Virus record (IMG/VR): IMGVR_UViG_3300024336_000035
Coordinates: 1 to 32,117 of that record
Reading direction: 5' to 3' (one strand)
DNA length: 32,117 bases
DNA from: a virus
Under the pieces are notes generated by a model. The model was not told where the DNA came from. It searched no databases and saw only the letters and a program-made list of their open reading frames with translations. Shown here in pieces: positions 5,369-12,517 of the stretch; position 1 is the first letter of the stretch, and every line of letters begins with the position of its first letter. The position numbers and the translations under genes were made by a program.

Positions 5369-5638
5369 ATTTCTGACTTGTCGCTCTACGGAGAGGAAAG
5401 TCGGGTCATCGTTGCTTAACTCAGGAGACTGTATGTTAAAGCTGTTAGGGCATGAGTAAAGAAAAAGGGTTTGTAGTAATCATGCCAAACCAGAAACCCT
5501 GAAAGACACGAAATAGTCGTTCGTACTGGTGAGGATGTAATTCAAAATAGCTTAGAAGGTGAGCAATTCTATAATAGCAAGGTTGATGCAAATAGGTCAA
5601 TGGCAAGTTTAAAGGACAGAACCCCGCTTACAGGAAAT
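5369..5638 (+). ncRNA. rnpB: RNase P RNA (phage-encoded)
   Basis: About 270 bases with the conserved blocks of bacterial RNase P RNA in the right order: GAGGAAAGTC at 5393-5402 (first P4 strand), GAAAGACACGAAATAGTCG near 5502, AGCAAGG...GCAAATAGG at about 5577-5595, and ACAGAACCCCGCTTAC at 5616-5631 (second P4 strand). The ends pair (ATTTCTG 5369-5375 with CAGGAAAT 5631-5638, one bulge) as P1. It is shorter than cellular versions, so some peripheral helices are missing. It begins ten bases after a tRNA-Ser and would mature the 5' ends of phage tRNAs with a host protein subunit. No rnpA is seen in the window. Confidence 0.88.
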
Positions 5639-5654
5639 TAAATTAAAATAACGC

Positions 5655-5690
5655 TTGACTTTGTGAGAATAATCTTGTATCTTCAGGTAT
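5655..5690 (+). promoter_or_regulatory. recurrent phage promoter, copy 3
   Basis: TTGACT (5655-5660), 17-base spacer, TATCTT (5678-5683), then CAGGTAT. Downstream, a ten-codon-scale mini frame (ATG 5709, stop TAG 5730) with its own GGGA site precedes the real gene at 5755 and could be a leader peptide. Confidence 0.85.
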
Positions 5691-5754
5691 TGACAAAAGG
5701 GAATTGATATGAAAAAAGGAACAGCATCATAGTAACCTAACAAGGAGAACTATG

Positions 5755-5955
5755 ATGAAATCAATAACGTATTATGAATATGATTGGACTGATAACAGTC
5801 CACTATTCAATAAAATCCACCGACTTAAAGTAGCAATGGATGAAGGATATTGTACATTATGTCACCCACATCGGGGCTGTAATGCATATAATAAATTCCA
5901 CCGGAAAAGAAGCTGGAAGGAATACCGCAAGTATCAATGTAAAGATAGAAATTAG
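5755..5955 (+). CDS. small cysteine-containing phage protein
   Basis: 66 aa from ATG 5755; an ATG at 5752 is also in frame, but the AAGGAG site at 5742-5747 is better spaced to 5755. A CTLCHPHRGCN motif near residue 33-43 gives three Cys and one or two His, a possible small zinc knuckle, followed by a basic RSWKEYRKYQ tail. Proteins with this CxxC-PH-GxN / RSWK pattern are common uncharacterised phage orphans. Function unknown. Confidence 0.75.
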   Translation: MKSITYYEYDWTDNSPLFNKIHRLKVAMDEGYCTLCHPHRGCNAYNKFHRKRSWKEYRKYQCKDRN

Positions 5956-6023
5956 GTGGAGATCATGGGAGATAGAGCCCCAGATTGTATCAAAGCCGAT
6001 TGGGTAGCTCTACCAATCAATTT

Positions 6024-6095
6024 GGGCCTAAAGCTTTAATGGTGAAGCAACGGTCTTTTAAACCGTAGAACTGGGATCATTACCCTGTGGGCCTA
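6024..6095 (+). tRNA. tRNA-Lys (TTT)
   Basis: Acceptor GGGCCTA/TGGGCCT, perfect anticodon arm ACGGT-CTTTTAA-ACCGT (TTT), T-arm CTGGG-ATCATTA-CCCTG with one mismatch. T-loop has A54 and T58. Confidence 0.9.
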
Positions 6096-6116
6096 CAAAT
6101 TAAAAGGATAAGAAAA

Positions 6117-6431
6117 ATGAGAGCAGAACATATTAACGAGTGGATAACAATAGAAGAATGTGTCCACGGTGGATTTTATAAGATTCACGGTCGTAACTTT
6201 GGTTACGGTGTTTGTATCAAAGGTGACGGTAGATTTAAAACACAGTTCTATGGAATACGATATAAATTTGGTGATAGATTTTTAGACGGTGAAATTCACT
6301 GGGATGAAAATGATCGATATGGTACTGCAAAACCATTGGAATTTATTGAAGCGTGTCCATATAATTATGATGACAATTATACCGAACTGTTTGAGTACAT
6401 TGAAAAAAAAGAACAACTTTTGGGTGAATAA
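6117..6431 (+). CDS. hypothetical phage protein
   Basis: 104 aa from ATG 6117, which has AAAAGGA nine bases upstream; an earlier in-frame GTG at 6087 would fall inside the tRNA-Lys gene and is rejected. The protein is rich in aromatic residues and Gly (FGYGVCIKGDGRFKTQFYG), suggesting a small beta-sheet fold, with an acidic C-terminus. I do not recognise the family. Confidence 0.7.
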   Translation: MRAEHINEWITIEECVHGGFYKIHGRNFGYGVCIKGDGRFKTQFYGIRYKFGDRFLDGEIHWDENDRYGTAKPLEFIEACPYNYDDNYTELFEYIEKKEQLLGE

Positions 6432-6452
6432 CCCGATACTTATTATAAGAAT

Positions 6453-6525
6453 AGCGGTATAGTATAACGGTTGATTATACTGGGCTTTGAACCCGGTGAT
6501 TCCAGTTCGATTCTGGGTGCCGCTG
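6453..6525 (+). tRNA. tRNA-Gln (TTG)
   Basis: Acceptor AGCGGTA/TGCCGCT, anticodon arm CTGGG-CTTTGAA-CCCGG (TTG), T-arm TCCAG-TTCGATT-CTGGG. Confidence 0.92.
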
Positions 6526-6532
6526 CAAAAAT

Positions 6533-6604
6533 TGATTCATGGTGTAACGGTAGCATCGCAGGTTCTGAGCCTGTCAGGTTGGGGTTCGAATCCCTATGAA
6601 TCAG
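6533..6604 (+). tRNA. tRNA-Gln (CTG)
   Basis: Perfect acceptor TGATTCA/TGAATCA, anticodon arm GCAGG-TTCTGAG-CCTGT (CTG), T-arm TGGGG-TTCGAAT-CCCTA. Confidence 0.92.
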
Positions 6605-6624
6605 CTAAACAAAATGGAGGTTAT

Positions 6625-6852
6625 ATGTCACAATTTTATGGCACAGTACAAGGTAATAGAGGACAAACCAGTCGTGGTGGTTCTAAGAATTCAGGTATAG
6701 AAACATATACAGCATCATGGAGCGGAGCAATCAGATGTTACGCTTACTATGACAAGGAAACTGACACCGATATGGTCAGAGTTGAAAAGACTACTTGGCG
6801 TGGGTCTGGTGACAGTAAAATTTTATATGAAGGTCCAATAGGACAAGAGTAA
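6625..6852 (+). CDS. conserved small phage protein (FYGxVxG family)
   Basis: 75 aa from ATG 6625, preceded by ATGGAGGTTAT. An upstream extension of the frame would run through two tRNA-Gln genes and is rejected. Pattern MSQFYGTVQGNRGQTSRGGS, then SGIETYTASWSGAIRC and a C-terminal ILYEGPIG, matches a widespread orphan family of tailed phages that is encoded near early or DNA-metabolism genes. Function unknown; the predicted fold is a small all-beta domain. Confidence 0.82.
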   Translation: MSQFYGTVQGNRGQTSRGGSKNSGIETYTASWSGAIRCYAYYDKETDTDMVRVEKTTWRGSGDSKILYEGPIGQE

Positions 6853-6857
6853 AAAAT

Positions 6858-6932
6858 GCGGGTGTAGCTCAGTCTGGTAGAGCTCCAGGTCGACATCCTG
6901 GGCAAGCGTCGGTTCAAATCCTGCCACTCGTA
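6858..6932 (+). tRNA. tRNA-Val (GAC) with C33
   Basis: Acceptor GCGGGTG/CACTCGT, D-arm GCTC/GAGC, perfect anticodon stem CCAGG/CCTGG with loop TCGACAT. Anticodon GAC, but position 33 is C rather than the near-universal T. T-arm GTCGG-TTCAAAT-CCTGC has one mismatch. Confidence 0.82.
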
Positions 6933-6962
6933 CAAATCAAAATTAAATTATAAGGAAAAGTT

Positions 6963-7166
6963 ATGGGCGAAGTTAAAGTTATAAGTGAAGGTCAACGGTA
7001 TAGGGAAATTATTAGAGATGATGTTACCGTTCATCAAGAAAAGAATCAAGATGGCAATTGGGTTGCCAGATTCACAATGAAGGAATACACTCGGATTGCC
7101 AAAGAGCGTGAAGATGATGAGAAAAAAGAAGTCCAAAGGCAGGAGCACAAAGAGAATAATGCTTAA
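6963..7166 (+). CDS. small hypothetical phage protein
   Basis: 67 aa, preceded by TAAGGAAAAGTT. The N-terminal half looks like short beta strands (MGEVKVISEG...VTVHQEKNQDGNWVARFT) and the C-terminus is a charged helix rich in Glu, Lys and Arg. Its stop overlaps the start of the next gene. No family recognised. Confidence 0.72.
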   Translation: MGEVKVISEGQRYREIIRDDVTVHQEKNQDGNWVARFTMKEYTRIAKEREDDEKKEVQRQEHKENNA

Positions 7167-7293
7167 AAAATTATGGTGCCGTATATTTGGACACAAGGAA
7201 TATACAATGGTATCACCTAGCTTTATGGAAACCAGAGCGGTGTGGAATAAAAACTGCCCAAGATGTGGAGTAAAATTACGTGAGTGGAATTAA
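7159..7293 (+). CDS. small zinc-ribbon protein
   Basis: 44 aa, too short for most gene callers. Start ATG 7159 overlaps the end of the upstream gene. MLKKLWCRIFGHK gives Cys7 and His12, and a C-terminal CPRCG gives two more Cys, together a plausible zinc site. Tiny proteins of the form WCxxFGHK...CxRCG are common in phage early regions. Function unknown. Its end overlaps the GTG start of kptA. Confidence 0.7.
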   Translation: MLKKLWCRIFGHKEYTMVSPSFMETRAVWNKNCPRCGVKLREWN

Positions 7294-7819
7294 TCTAACT
7301 AAAAAAAGTAAATTGCTAGCTCTCATATTGAGACACAAGCCAGAACAATTCGATATTACATTGGATGCTGAAGGATATGCCAATGTATCAGATTTGTTAG
7401 ATACTGGCAAATTTACTATGGAAATGTTAGAAGAAATAGTGAGTACTGGTCCAAAAATCAGATACGCATTTGATATCACTGGGGAAAAGGTTAGAGCGAT
7501 GCAAGGTCATTCAATCGAAGTAGATTTGAAACTGCAAGCAATTGCTCCACCGGAAATATTGTATCATGGGACACCGCCTAAAAATATCGATTCGATTATG
7601 AAAAATGGATTGAATAAAGGTAATAGACAATATGTACATTTATCAGCGGATGAAAATACCGCTGAAGTGGTTGGGAAACGAAGAGGTTCTGATCCGGCCA
7701 TATTGGTTATCGACGCATTAAAATTGCACAATGATGGTCACCCGTTTTATTTAGCTGAAAATGGGGTATGGCTTACAGACAATTTGGATGCTTTATATGT
7801 TAAACGAATTATTTGGTAA
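7280..7819 (+). CDS. kptA: RNA 2'-phosphotransferase (KptA/Tpt1)
   Basis: 179 aa, full length for the family. It removes an internal 2'-phosphate from RNA using NAD+, releasing nicotinamide and ADP-ribose 1''-2''-cyclic phosphate. Family marks: ILRHKP with Arg18-His19 of the catalytic set, MQGHS (about 74-78), LYHGT (about 94-98), HLSAD and FYLAENGVWLTD near residue 155-166. Start is GTG 7280, overlapping the stop of the zinc-ribbon gene, so expression is likely coupled. In eukaryotes the enzyme finishes tRNA splicing; in a tRNA-rich phage, repair of cut or ligated tRNA is a sensible role (inference). Confidence 0.92.
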   Translation: MSGINLTKKSKLLALILRHKPEQFDITLDAEGYANVSDLLDTGKFTMEMLEEIVSTGPKIRYAFDITGEKVRAMQGHSIEVDLKLQAIAPPEILYHGTPPKNIDSIMKNGLNKGNRQYVHLSADENTAEVVGKRRGSDPAILVIDALKLHNDGHPFYLAENGVWLTDNLDALYVKRIIW

Positions 7820-7830
7820 TGGAGGTTACT

Positions 7831-8076
7831 GTGGACAAGTTAAATAAGGTTGAAATGAATGCAATAATTGAAGCACTTCTGTTTACATATTGTGTAGATA
7901 TAAATGCTGATTTTGAAGTCGATGATGAGACACTATTTGAAATAGCTGTGAAGCTTCAAAAAATGATGGGCGAGAAAGCTACTTTGAATAAATTTTATAT
8001 TCTAGATGGTATGCATGAGGAACCTCTAAAAGTGAAAAATTTAATCGCCAATTTTGATATGAAAGTTGGTAAGTAA
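7831..8076 (+). CDS. small hypothetical phage protein
   Basis: 81 aa from GTG 7831, chosen because GGAGG at 7821-7825 sits five bases upstream; earlier in-frame codons lack a site. The protein is mostly helical in appearance, acidic in the middle (DINADFEVDDETLFEIAVKL) and has no metal or membrane motif. Not recognised. It follows kptA by 11 bases and likely shares its transcript. Confidence 0.68.
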   Translation: MDKLNKVEMNAIIEALLFTYCVDINADFEVDDETLFEIAVKLQKMMGEKATLNKFYILDGMHEEPLKVKNLIANFDMKVGK

Positions 8077-8079
8077 AAA

Positions 8080-8152
8080 CCTGCTGTAGTTTAGAAGGTT
8101 AGAATACACCTTTGGTATGGGTGTGACTGTGGTTCGATTCCACACGGCAGGA
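8080..8152 (+). tRNA. tRNA-Thr (GGT)
   Basis: Acceptor CCTGCTG/CGGCAGG, anticodon arm CACCT-TTGGTAT-GGGTG (GGT), T-arm TGTGG-TTCGATT-CCACA. Confidence 0.92.
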
Positions 8153-8159
8153 CACAAAT

Positions 8160-8231
8160 GCTCTTATAGTATAATCGGTAGTACATCAGTTTCGTAATCT
8201 GAAAGCATCGGATCGTAACCGTTTAAGAGCT
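8160..8231 (+). tRNA. tRNA-Thr (CGT)
   Basis: Perfect acceptor GCTCTTA/TAAGAGC, anticodon loop TTCGTAA (CGT), anticodon stem with a T-T closing mismatch, T-arm ATCGG-ATCGTAA-CCGTT. T-loop has A54 and T58. Third Thr tRNA in the window. Confidence 0.88.
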
Positions 8232-8248
8232 CTAAAAAGGATAAAATT

Positions 8249-8815
8249 ATGACCAAAAGAAAATTAAATAAAGCTGAAACATTTGAAGAAATGGAAGCTC
8301 GCTGGAAACAAGAAAAGGCGGACAGGAAAGTGATTGTCAAAATTTGGGATGCTATTACTGATCACACATATTGGCCAGTATATAGATTTTTCAATAATGC
8401 ACCATACAGAACGTATATCAAACGTCCATTGCAGAGAGCAATTAGAGGTTATGACGATACGGCATCTTGGAGCTTGGATTATCATTTTATTAAAGTGATA
8501 CTTCCTCCCCTTAAAGAATTAAGAAAAGATACACATGGGGCACCTTCAACATTTGTTGGAGCGGACGCTACAAAAAAAGAACGGGATGATGGATTTCAAG
8601 CTTGGTTAGATACATTGGATGAAATGATTGCTGGTTTTGAAGAGGCGGAAAAAATGGTAAATGGATTTGCAATATTCGATACGGATTATGCAAAATTGCC
8701 AGATCACATGAAAAAACATTATAGCGATAAAAATACTTGTGAAATTATTAGTAAAGAAAAGCATGATAAGGCCTTTGATTTATTCAAAGACAATTTTTAT
8801 GCATTATGGGACTAA
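8249..8815 (+). CDS. conserved hypothetical phage protein
   Basis: 188 aa, preceded by AAAAAGGATAAAATT. Charged N-terminus, then an aromatic-rich central part (TYWPVYRFFNN, DDTASWSLDYHFIKVILPPL) and helical C-terminus. The string with W-LDYHF-K-LPPLKEL is reminiscent of uncharacterised proteins in T4-like and marine myoviruses. No catalytic motif is apparent. Function unknown. Confidence 0.78.
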   Translation: MTKRKLNKAETFEEMEARWKQEKADRKVIVKIWDAITDHTYWPVYRFFNNAPYRTYIKRPLQRAIRGYDDTASWSLDYHFIKVILPPLKELRKDTHGAPSTFVGADATKKERDDGFQAWLDTLDEMIAGFEEAEKMVNGFAIFDTDYAKLPDHMKKHYSDKNTCEIISKEKHDKAFDLFKDNFYALWD

Positions 8816-8818
8816 ATT

Positions 8819-9040
8819 ATGTTATTTAAACAATGTACACTAGCAAAAGGCAATATTAAAGAAGTATCATGGATACCTTGGAAATTTGCAAAAAAGAATA
8901 AACCAATCAAATTGAAACTCAATGGTAATTGGGAAGAGGGTTGGATAGTTGAAAAGGTTGGAGAGAATTCGGTAAATGAAGAATATTTACTGGAATTCCA
9001 GAACAACTATAAAAATCACAGAACAATAACGGATATTTAA
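8819..9040 (+). CDS. conserved small phage protein
   Basis: 73 aa. The pattern CTLAKGN...VSWIPWKFAKKNKPIKLK...W--GW-V matches an orphan family often seen in phage early regions. It looks like a small beta-barrel (SH3-like) domain; function unknown. It starts three bases after the previous stop, within an operon-like string of small genes (8249 to 9392). Confidence 0.78.
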   Translation: MLFKQCTLAKGNIKEVSWIPWKFAKKNKPIKLKLNGNWEEGWIVEKVGENSVNEEYLLEFQNNYKNHRTITDI

Positions 9041-9041
9041 A

Positions 9042-9392
9042 ATGAAATCAATTTATGTAGTTACAACGATTTATGTGCCAAAGGAAGCTTGGGATATGGA
9101 TATGTGGTCAGAAGATTTATCATATGATCTTGTCCCAGAAACAAAAACAAGATGTGTGGCGTGGTATCCAGAAGAATCCGATGCCATCGCTTGTATCATG
9201 GGTGGTGGTACATTCTTGTCTGAAGATGGATATTATAATTTGGCTGTTATTGAACACATTAAACCTGGGATATACCCATATCCAAGGGAAGATGGAGAAC
9301 AGTGGTTTTCTTATGATTCCGAGACTAAGGAATGGGCACCAACAGATAAACCAAAATTTTACGAACGTGTTCAGGGATTTGGTATAGGCTAG
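9042..9392 (+). CDS. hypothetical phage protein
   Basis: 116 aa starting right after the previous stop. The sequence is aromatic and acidic (YVPKEAWDMDMWSEDL, EDGEQWFSYDSET) with a Gly cluster IMGGG near residue 53. It contains seven Trp, all TGG. No known domain recognised. The stop is TAG. Confidence 0.72.
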   Translation: MKSIYVVTTIYVPKEAWDMDMWSEDLSYDLVPETKTRCVAWYPEESDAIACIMGGGTFLSEDGYYNLAVIEHIKPGIYPYPREDGEQWFSYDSETKEWAPTDKPKFYERVQGFGIG

Positions 9393-9397
9393 AAATT

Positions 9398-9468
9398 GCG
9401 GGATTAGTATAATGGCATTATATCACGTTGCCAACGTGAAGACGTCGGATCGTTACCGACATTCCGCT
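9398..9468 (+). tRNA. tRNA-Gly (GCC)
   Basis: Acceptor GCGGGAT/ATTCCGC, perfect anticodon arm TCACG-TTGCCAA-CGTGA (GCC), perfect T-stem GTCGG/CCGAC with loop ATCGTTA (A54, T58). Confidence 0.91.
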
Positions 9469-9488
9469 CAAAAAAATAAGAGGTTATA

Positions 9489-9809
9489 ATGAAATGCGTG
9501 CACGTGAAAAAAGAGCCGTTTGATATTTACATCGGCCGCCCTACAAAGTGGGGCAATCCATTTACACATAAGGGTGAAGCTCTAGCCAAATACAAAGTAG
9601 ATACCAGAGAAGAAGCAATCGAAATGTATAAATGGTGGGTAGTTCGACAACCTGAATTAATGAAAACATTACACGAATTAGAAGGAAAAACACTAGGATG
9701 CTGGTGCAAACCCAAAGCATGCCATGGTGAAGTATTAATAAAATTAATAGAACATTTTAAAGAAAAGGAACAACATGAAGACGAATCTGAATGAACTGAT
9801 TTTGAGTAG
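9489..9809 (+). CDS. DUF4326 family protein, extended by one UGA read-through
   Basis: 106 aa when TGA at 9792 is read as Trp (101 aa otherwise); the true stop is then TAG 9807-9809, giving a tail ESEWTDFE. Family signature: IGRPTKWGNPF near residues 15-25, then EAIEMYKWWV and a Cys-rich LGCWCKPKACHGEVL motif near residues 70-84. DUF4326 proteins are widespread in phages and bacteria; their reaction is not established to my knowledge. Preceded by AAGAGGTTATA. It overlaps the next gene by 35 bases. Confidence 0.85.
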
Positions 9810-9942
9810 AATTGAAAATGACTTAAACCCCATTACCGGGGACAAACTTGTACCACAAAATGATGACTGCATTGTATATTACAATGATGAACCGGCCATC
9901 ATCCCTAGAAAATACATTCACTATACAAATAAAGGAAAATAA
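9775..9942 (+). CDS. small hypothetical protein
   Basis: 55 aa, starting inside the end of the DUF4326 gene with AAGGAACAAC upstream. MKTNLNELILSRIENDL is a likely helix, followed by a Pro/Asp-rich part with IVYYNDEPAIIPRKYIHY. Not recognised. The spacing and the good Shine-Dalgarno site support translation. Confidence 0.65.
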   Translation: MKTNLNELILSRIENDLNPITGDKLVPQNDDCIVYYNDEPAIIPRKYIHYTNKGK

Positions 9943-9944
9943 AA

Positions 9945-10547
9945 ATGGAACGATTTTTTACCGCTGATCTTCATTTCGCACATCAAAGTATTATACGGCA
10001 CTGTGATAGACCGTATGACAATGTGCATGAAATGAATGAAGCATTGGTTGAAAATTGGAACTCGGTTGTAACTGAAAAATCATTGGTTTATATATTGGGA
10101 GACTTCGCATGGATGCGACCCGATTATTGGATGGATAGATTGAACGGTCAGAAGATTCTCATCATTGGGAATCACGATACGCTCAACAGCGACGCTAAGA
10201 AAAAGTTTCAATTTATCAAACCGATGTACGAAACAAAAATTGATGGACAATCAATCACAATGTGCCACTATCAAATGAGTGAATGGAACAAATCGTTTCA
10301 TGGATCATGGCACCTATACGGACACTCACACGGAAATGCAACGGAATGGGATGATAAACTATCCTTTGACATTGGGACCGACTTGTGGAATTACACACCG
10401 GTTCATTGGGACACAGTAGTCAATAAAATGCAACACAAAATGGCAGTTAGAGACGAAATTAAGGCTCAGCGTGAAGCTGAAAGTCCTTGGGTTCCCGGTC
10501 AAAACCGTATCAAAATCACAGAATTTAATCAACAATTTATAAAATAA
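9945..10547 (+). CDS. calcineurin-like metallophosphoesterase
   Basis: 200 aa, preceded by AAAGGAAAATAAAA. Metal-binding motifs in family order: FTADLHFAH (residues 5-13), GDFAW (about 51-55), IIGNHDT (about 73-79), CHYQM, and a C-terminal YGHSHG (about 127-132). Such phage enzymes act on nucleotides or phosphate esters; the substrate cannot be read from sequence. Position between KptA and the cREC protein would also allow a role in cyclic-phosphate chemistry (speculative). C-terminal 50 residues are an added charged tail. Confidence 0.88.
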   Translation: MERFFTADLHFAHQSIIRHCDRPYDNVHEMNEALVENWNSVVTEKSLVYILGDFAWMRPDYWMDRLNGQKILIIGNHDTLNSDAKKKFQFIKPMYETKIDGQSITMCHYQMSEWNKSFHGSWHLYGHSHGNATEWDDKLSFDIGTDLWNYTPVHWDTVVNKMQHKMAVRDEIKAQREAESPWVPGQNRIKITEFNQQFIK

Positions 10548-10550
10548 AGC

Positions 10551-10586
10551 TTGACATTGTCAATATAATCTTGTATCTTCAGGTAA
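10551..10586 (+). promoter_or_regulatory. recurrent phage promoter, copy 4
   Basis: TTGACA (10551-10556), 17-base spacer, TATCTT (10574-10579), then CAGGTAAC. Closest of all copies to a sigma-70 -35 box. Leads the 10605-13357 group including clpP. Confidence 0.85.
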
Positions 10587-10604
10587 CACAAAAGGAGACA
10601 GAAA

Positions 10605-10952
10605 TTGTCTGAAAAGAAGTACACGTTTTTACAAGTGCGTGCCGTACATCATTATATTATTGAGGGAGAACATTCAGAAGAATATCTTAAACGTATCGCT
10701 GAAGAATGGTTTATGGAACATTCATTGACCATGCACCACGCGGGCCGTGATTCTTCCGAAATTGGTGGTGCCGCATTTGCACTTGATGTAAAAGAAATCA
10801 GCTCAGAAGAATTGAAAAAAACAATGGACAAAAACGAAGATTCTGTAAATAGTCTGAAATATGACGATTTGCCGGATTATTATTATCCAAAGGAGGATAC
10901 ATGGGAACTCGAGGAGCACTCGGATTTATTAGAAACGGAGAACATAAAGTAA
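10605..10952 (+). CDS. hypothetical phage protein (TTG start)
   Basis: 115 aa. The start is TTG 10605, with AAAGGAGACAGAAA upstream and no ATG or GTG nearby. Acidic, helical in look, with an AVHHYIIEGEHSEEYLKRIAEEWF segment and a Glu-rich tail. The last 52 bases overlap the next gene in another frame. No family recognised. Confidence 0.72.
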   Translation: MSEKKYTFLQVRAVHHYIIEGEHSEEYLKRIAEEWFMEHSLTMHHAGRDSSEIGGAAFALDVKEISSEELKKTMDKNEDSVNSLKYDDLPDYYYPKEDTWELEEHSDLLETENIK

Positions 10953-11509
10953 CATATAATCATTATGATTCTTATCCAAGTGAATTGGGCAAGAATGTAA
11001 TTTTATATTTAGAAAATAGGGGTCGTGATTTGAAAAATCTGAATGAAGATTTTGACGCGATTACTATGGTTAATGAAGATGACACCCCAACTACTGTGCA
11101 AAAACAGTTGTGCAAGGACAATGGATTATTTGATGATGGGGTTGCAACCCAATCTGATGACGACTGGTATTGTCTTTTAAGGGAGGGACAGGGTTTACTT
11201 GAATCAAATGTTAAAGTTGGATTTATGATAGATTCTGAAGAATTTTTATCCAATTCACTTTTTTGTGAATATGCATATATCATCAATTTGGACACGGAGC
11301 GGTTGGAATTTTATACTGGGTTTGAAAAGGATAAAATTAATGGTAGGTATTCCGACGCTGAAAAGGATAGTCAAGGTTATGGTGGAGTTCATCTAATCGG
11401 TGAATTTCCAATTGAAAGTGTGACAATGGAAGATTACGATAAGGCCCAAACGGCCATTGAAAATGGTGAGAATTTAGCGGCCATTTTCGAAATAGAAATG
11501 GAAGACTAA
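10901..11509 (+). CDS. conserved phage protein (MGTRG family)
   Basis: 202 aa, with CAAAGGAGGATAC upstream. The N-terminal MGTRGALGFIRNGEHKVTYN followed by HYDSYPSELG is a recognisable signature found in many phage and plasmid orphans, often beside other early genes. Catalysis is unknown. The rest is acidic with scattered Trp and Tyr. It lies in the clpP operon and ends three bases before clpP. Confidence 0.82.
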   Translation: MGTRGALGFIRNGEHKVTYNHYDSYPSELGKNVILYLENRGRDLKNLNEDFDAITMVNEDDTPTTVQKQLCKDNGLFDDGVATQSDDDWYCLLREGQGLLESNVKVGFMIDSEEFLSNSLFCEYAYIINLDTERLEFYTGFEKDKINGRYSDAEKDSQGYGGVHLIGEFPIESVTMEDYDKAQTAIENGENLAAIFEIEMED

Positions 11510-11512
11510 AAT

Positions 11513-12100
11513 ATGATTAATCAATTAATACCAATGGTTGTAGAACAAACTGGGCGAGGAGAACGTGCTTATGACATTTTCAGTCGTCTATTAAAGGAAC
11601 GGATTATTTTCTTGAGTACTCCGATTGACGATAATGTATCTACTGCAGTAATTGCACAATTACTTTTTCTTGAATCTGAAGATAATGAAAAAGATATTAA
11701 TCTGTATATCAATAGCCCCGGTGGAATTATTACTTCTGGCTTGGCCATTATGGACACAATGAATTTTATTAAAGCTGATGTTTCAACGATTGCCGTTGGA
11801 CAGGCTTCTAGTATGGGAGCATTATTGTTAGCGGCTGGAGAAAAGGGTAAACGATTTGCTTTACCAAATTCCAAAATTATGATTCATCAACCGATGGGAG
11901 GAGCCCAAGGACAGGCTTCAGATATCATAATTGCGGCAGAAGAGATTCAAAAAACCAAAAAGAAAATGAATCAAATGTTAGCCAAATTTTGTGGCAAAAG
12001 ACTCAATCGAATTGAAAAAGATGCCGACCGCAATTTTTTCATGTCGGCAGAAGAAGCCGTAGAATATGGTTTGATAGACAGTATTATCGGTGTTAAATAA
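11513..12100 (+). CDS. clpP: ATP-dependent Clp protease proteolytic subunit
   Basis: 195 aa, the normal length of mature ClpP. Catalytic triad is present: Ser100 in QASSMGA, His125 in MIHQP, Asp170 in EKDADR. Oxyanion strand NSPGG (68-71) and the C-terminal [12 protein letters not shown] are conserved. No propeptide is needed because the start lies close to the usual mature N-terminus. ClpP forms tetradecamers that need a ClpX or ClpA ATPase, here presumably the host's. Together with the phage tmRNA (26293), whose tag ends in AA, it could degrade tagged products or host proteins (inference). Confidence 0.96.
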   Translation: MINQLIPMVVEQTGRGERAYDIFSRLLKERIIFLSTPIDDNVSTAVIAQLLFLESEDNEKDINLYINSPGGIITSGLAIMDTMNFIKADVSTIAVGQASSMGALLLAAGEKGKRFALPNSKIMIHQPMGGAQGQASDIIIAAEEIQKTKKKMNQMLAKFCGKRLNRIEKDADRNFFMSAEEAVEYGLIDSIIGVK

Positions 12101-12492
12101 TGACCATAAGCGTCTTTATACTTGAAGATGACATGGACAGGATGGAATGGTTTTATAAACACATGCCGGAATTGTTAGATACTGATGATTATAAAATCGT
12201 ATGGTCTGATGAAATTGAAGATGCCAAAATCAAGTGGAATAAATATGATACCATTTTTGATATCTATTTCTTAGATCATGATTTGGGTGGAGATCAAATG
12301 GTAAGTATTCAGGAGTCAAATACTGGCTCTGAATTTGCAAAGTGGTTAGTTAAACAGGGAGTGAAAGGTAATAATGAAACTATTTATGTCCATTCATTAA
12401 ATCCCGCAGGTGCTATTAATATGATGGCTAAGTTTGACAAATCAATAAGAGCTCCATTTACCTGGTTGGTAGATGGGGTAGATAAGTTATAA
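12100..12492 (+). CDS. cREC-type receiver-like protein (predicted cyclic-phosphate processing)
   Basis: 130 aa; its ATG overlaps the clpP stop (TAATG). ISVFILEDDMDRMEWF at the N-terminus gives the acidic pair of a receiver fold, and DIYFLDHDLGGDQ (about 51-63) carries the FLDHDLGG motif of the cREC family. SLNPAGAINM sits where the family has its conserved Asn/Ser. cREC proteins were predicted from gene neighbourhoods to act on cyclic-phosphate nucleotides rather than in two-component signalling; I know of no proof. The KptA product is such a nucleotide, which makes the pairing notable. Confidence 0.78.
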   Translation: MTISVFILEDDMDRMEWFYKHMPELLDTDDYKIVWSDEIEDAKIKWNKYDTIFDIYFLDHDLGGDQMVSIQESNTGSEFAKWLVKQGVKGNNETIYVHSLNPAGAINMMAKFDKSIRAPFTWLVDGVDKL

Positions 12493-12517
12493 ACACATAA
12501 AGCTCAAAGGAGAAAAA

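Noticed and set aside
5966-6037. 24-codon frame MGDRAPDCIKADWVALPINL with an upstream GGAG
   Set aside because: It runs into the tRNA-Lys gene at 6024, is very short and has no recognisable feature. Left unannotated.
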